27,257 bases of DNA from a virus, in the IMG/VR virus record IMGVR_UViG_3300034279_000552, positions 1 through 27,257 of that record; one strand, 5' to 3'. The notes beneath the pieces are model-generated. The model was not told the DNA's origin. It did not search any database and worked only from the letters and a program-made list of their open reading frames with translations. Below, piece after piece: positions 24,454-27,257 of this stretch (its first letter is position 1; the number at the start of each line of letters is the position of its first letter). The translations under genes were made by a program, and so were the position numbers.

Positions 24454-26632
24454 TAATTTGATGTACTTTATCTATTTCTTCTGATTTAAGTAATTGTGTT
24501 CTACTCCCATCTTTATGAATAATATATGCTTTTCCATGGTCTGTTTCATAAGATTCTCCATTCATAGCTGGTACAGTTCTTCTACCTAATGTTTTAATAT
24601 TAGTCTGATTCATTGTTTTTCTCCATTCCATTTCTGGTCTATTTTTAGAAACAAAATTATCTATACTTGGTGTACTGATTTGATTAGTAGAAACCAATGC
24701 TGGTAATCTATAATCTCCAATCTGTACACTCATACCTAAATTACTTTGACCAGCATTATCCAATGCCATATCTAAACCAACTGTTTTTTCATCTACTTGT
24801 AAACCAACTTCTTTACCATTTTGTCTTGTGATATATATTTTTTTACCTTCTTTATTAGTTCTTTGTTCTATACCACCTTCACTAATTAATTGAGATACAG
24901 ACAATTTACCTCCAGGAGCAACTTTATAAATTCTTGTTTTATATAATTGTTCTGCTGGTTTATCTAATTTGAAATCAAAGTAACCTGTTTCAACAGCAGG
25001 TTTTATTCCTGCTTTGACTTTTTCAGTTTTACCTGCTCTTTTATCATTTGCAGCAACATAAACTATTTCATTACCATTTTTATCTTCAAATTTTAATTGA
25101 GAACCTTTTACTGTTTGGTCTATATTAAATGCAACATCATCAAATCTTTGTTCTATAACACCTTTCAATTCTGTTATTGTATTTTTATTTAAACCTATAC
25201 CATTTAAAGTTACTAAATTTTCTTTAATATTGTTTTTTTCTTTAGTGCCATTTACAGTCAAATATTCATTATATGCTTTTTGAGCATTAGGGTCATTTAA
25301 CCAACCATTTTTAGTAGTATCAAATTTTCTTCCTGTCTTTTTAGCATATTCTATAAATCCCTGAGCTTGAGCATTTAATAGATTCTTTTTAGTTAATTCT
25401 GACTTATATTGAGAAGATAATTCTATAGCACTTGCTTCTGACATACCAGCAGCAACCATAGCTTGAACATTACCTTTTTTGATAAGTTTTTCCATATCAC
25501 TACCAGGCTTAACTTTTAAGTTTTTAATTTGAGTATTAATATTATCTTGAATAGCACCAAGATTTTGGTTAGTTTGAGTAAGAGTTTTTTGAAAATTAGA
25601 TGAAGAGTTAGTACCTACTTGATATACAGATTCATAACTTGTATTTACATTTTCAGCTTCTTCTTTAGCATCATCAGCTAATTTATTAGCTCTATCCCAA
25701 GTTTTCCAATATCCTTCATCATTATGAATAGTATCTGATACTTCTGTTTCTTTATGTGAATAAGTTTGAGCAGCAGCATTTATCATTTTACCATAATGGT
25801 CAGTATTAAATCCTTTAAATTGAGGAATACCTTTTTCATTTTTCTCATAAACATAGGCTTTACTCAAATCTGCATTTTCATAACCACTAATACCTAATTG
25901 TTTTCTTCTTTCAACAGCTTGTTGATAATCATTATCTGCTGTTAATTGAGAATACATAGCATTAGCTATTTCTTCTTTAGTTAATTGTTTACCACCTTCT
26001 TTATGTCTATAAATATAACCATTTCCTCCTCTTGTATCTTTTTCTACAGAATAACCACTTGCTTTCATGTGTTGTAAAAACTTATCATCAAAATCAGCAG
26101 CATAATAAGCATTTTGAATATCAGGTGATGCACCTGCTTTATTCATATCAGCATTCCAATTAATACCTTGATATTTAGCAAGTATATTAGCTTTTTCAGC
26201 AGCTATGTAAGCAGCATCATATTTAGAAGGGTCTTTCTTTGCTAATTCATCTAATTTATCATATTCAGCAACAACATTTTTTTTATATTGTTGCATTGTT
26301 CCAATTTTACCAGTAGTCCAATTAGCATTTATATCTCTACCTAAATGCATTATATCTGAACTGTATTTATTATATTCTAAAGGATTAGATTTTATATTAT
26401 CTACAATACCTGTAATTTTAGCTTCATAATTTTTTATTTCTTGCTGTAATTCAGGACTATCTTGAGTTAATACATCAGCTTTAAGTTTATCCAAATAAGC
26501 AGTTGCAGAAGTAATTTCTGTATCAATTTCCTTATCTTTATTTTGAAGTACCTGTGCCATCAATTGATGTGGTGCTTCAAACATTTTGTCATCTACAAAT
26601 TTGGCATCTGATGTTTGATAAAATCTTCCCAT
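24434..26632 (-). CDS. Virion structural or internal protein, 732 aa
   Basis: It starts MGRFYQTSDAKFVDD; the opening (MGRFYQTS...FVDD then APHQLMAQVL) resembles a conserved start of inner-virion proteins in crAss-like and related Bacteroidota phages. Residues 20-150 and 300-430 are highly helical (for example IDTEITSATAYLDKLKAD and NQNLGAIQDNINTQIKNL), consistent with coiled coil. The C-terminal half is more beta-rich with repeated basic-acidic turns. No membrane segment, no cysteine and no enzyme motif seen. The start lies 3 bases after the upstream stop, and 28 bases separate its stop from the giant gene start. Context (just upstream of the polymerase giant) suggests a portal-vertex, tail or cargo protein; exact role unknown. 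Confidence 0.75.
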   Translation of the reverse strand: MGRFYQTSDAKFVDDKMFEAPHQLMAQVLQNKDKEIDTEITSATAYLDKLKADVLTQDSPELQQEIKNYEAKITGIVDNIKSNPLEYNKYSSDIMHLGRDINANWTTGKIGTMQQYKKNVVAEYDKLDELAKKDPSKYDAAYIAAEKANILAKYQGINWNADMNKAGASPDIQNAYYAADFDDKFLQHMKASGYSVEKDTRGGNGYIYRHKEGGKQLTKEEIANAMYSQLTADNDYQQAVERRKQLGISGYENADLSKAYVYEKNEKGIPQFKGFNTDHYGKMINAAAQTYSHKETEVSDTIHNDEGYWKTWDRANKLADDAKEEAENVNTSYESVYQVGTNSSSNFQKTLTQTNQNLGAIQDNINTQIKNLKVKPGSDMEKLIKKGNVQAMVAAGMSEASAIELSSQYKSELTKKNLLNAQAQGFIEYAKKTGRKFDTTKNGWLNDPNAQKAYNEYLTVNGTKEKNNIKENLVTLNGIGLNKNTITELKGVIEQRFDDVAFNIDQTVKGSQLKFEDKNGNEIVYVAANDKRAGKTEKVKAGIKPAVETGYFDFKLDKPAEQLYKTRIYKVAPGGKLSVSQLISEGGIEQRTNKEGKKIYITRQNGKEVGLQVDEKTVGLDMALDNAGQSNLGMSVQIGDYRLPALVSTNQISTPSIDNFVSKNRPEMEWRKTMNQTNIKTLGRRTVPAMNGESYETDHGKAYIIHKDGSRTQLLKSEEIDKVHQIIYSEQN

Positions 26633-26635
26633 TTC

Positions 26636-27257
26636 TTATGTTGTTTTAGGTTTTTCAATTAGATTACCTTTTTCATCAAAAGCTAATCCATATTTAGATA
26701 ATTGATTGATAACATTTGTCATCATTTTATTTTGCTTCATAGCATTCAAATCTTTACCAATATTTTGAACTCCTTCTCCCATAGTAGATTTATCTTTACC
26801 TAATTGAGTATAAAAATTATCTCTATCTTTTCTATCATTCAAATCTCTTTCTTGTTCTCCACTCATTACAGCTTGGTCTTGTTGGTTTTCTAAACCAGCT
26901 TTTTGTCCAAGTAATTCTTGCATTGTTCTTTGAAAACTATCAACAGCACCTTGATTTGCTTCATTAGCATTTATATCAGTTGCTAAATCTAATGCTCTCA
27001 TTTGGTTAATACCTCTTGCTGAATTTCTACCAATTCTTTTAGCACCATTAGCACTTGCTGTTATTTTTCTTAATGATTCTGCTTTTTGACCAGCACTCAT
27101 TTCCATAGCAGCTAAATTGGCTTCTAATGCATCTTTACCAAAATCTTTATAAGCATTTATATTAGGTGTATCTCCTGCTCTATTTTCTAAAGTATTTTTC
27201 ATTGGACTAAATGTAGATATTAAATCTCCAGCAATACCAACTAAATCTCCAGTACCA
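26636..27257 (-). CDS. Virion-associated protein, 5' end outside the window
   Basis: The frame stays open past the first internal Met (27202) to the window edge, adding at least 18 residues (ending GIAGDLISTFSP before MKNTLENRAGD), so the true start is outside and at least 206 residues are visible. PNINAYKDFGKDALEANLAA is a recognisable block of small virion proteins preceding the giant genes in crAss-like phages. The rest is Gln/Asn/Asp-rich and helical (RTMQELLGQKAGLENQQDQA, then a KDRDNFYTQLGKD segment), with no cysteine. It ends 3 bases before the 732-aa start, so they are co-translated. Function not known; probably structural. Confidence 0.75.
   Translation of the reverse strand, partial: GTGDLVGIAGDLISTFSPMKNTLENRAGDTPNINAYKDFGKDALEANLAAMEMSAGQKAESLRKITASANGAKRIGRNSARGINQMRALDLATDINANEANQGAVDSFQRTMQELLGQKAGLENQQDQAVMSGEQERDLNDRKDRDNFYTQLGKDKSTMGEGVQNIGKDLNAMKQNKMMTNVINQLSKYGLAFDEKGNLIEKPKTT

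Overview
The window looks like part of the genome of a crAss-like phage (order Crassvirales), a tailed phage of Bacteroidota. Four things point there. The DNA is very AT-rich. Several promoters match the Bacteroidota pattern TTTG-N19-TAnnTTTG. A block of rightward metabolic and early genes plus tRNAs meets a block of leftward giant virion genes at one convergent terminator. One giant protein (4301 aa) carries both the DxDxD signature of crAss-like virion RNA polymerases (DYDID, residues 3116-3120) and a zincin HExxH motif (HEVIH, 4073-4077). The standard bacterial code fits: the 12.9-kb frame is open throughout and almost every gene ends in TAA.

Bases 1-2534 (+) hold a flavin-dependent thymidylate synthase (thyX) in two pieces. 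Between the pieces sit a GIY-YIG homing endonuclease and a small gene resembling the Acb2/Tad1 family of signal-nucleotide sponges (anti-CBASS/anti-Thoeris). A second GIY-YIG endonuclease directly follows the C-terminal piece. Bases 2564-5865 (+) are a tight series of small genes: a GroES-like co-chaperonin, a MazG-like NTP pyrophosphohydrolase, a membrane-anchored coiled-coil protein, a protein with primase-like (AEP) motifs, and several small acidic or Cys-rich proteins of unknown role. Starts and stops touch or overlap, which suggests co-transcription.

Bases 5866-6590 (+) hold a promoter, a possible 23-codon leader peptide, a terminator-like hairpin with a competing fold, and five tRNAs in the order Tyr(GTA), Asn(GTT), Gln(TTG), Glu(TTC), Phe(GAA). 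Half of the leader's residues are Asn, Gln, Tyr, Phe or Glu, the same five amino acids. That makes transcription attenuation of the tRNA array a testable idea. Between and after the tRNAs lie three roughly tRNA-sized segments that close with 7-13 bp stems but are not canonical tRNAs. A 17-bp perfect hairpin at 6670-6719 separates this block from the opposing genes.

Bases 6745-27257 (-) are the late or virion block, transcribed right to left: a protein cut by the window edge, a 732-aa protein, the 4301-aa RNA polymerase/zincin giant, and a 1582-aa protein with a hydrophobic segment. Gene junctions are 3-28 bases. These proteins together have only three cysteines in about 6800 residues, two of which flank the giant/1582-aa junction. 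Known crAss biology suggests they are packaged in the virion and delivered to the host, where the polymerase transcribes early phage genes.
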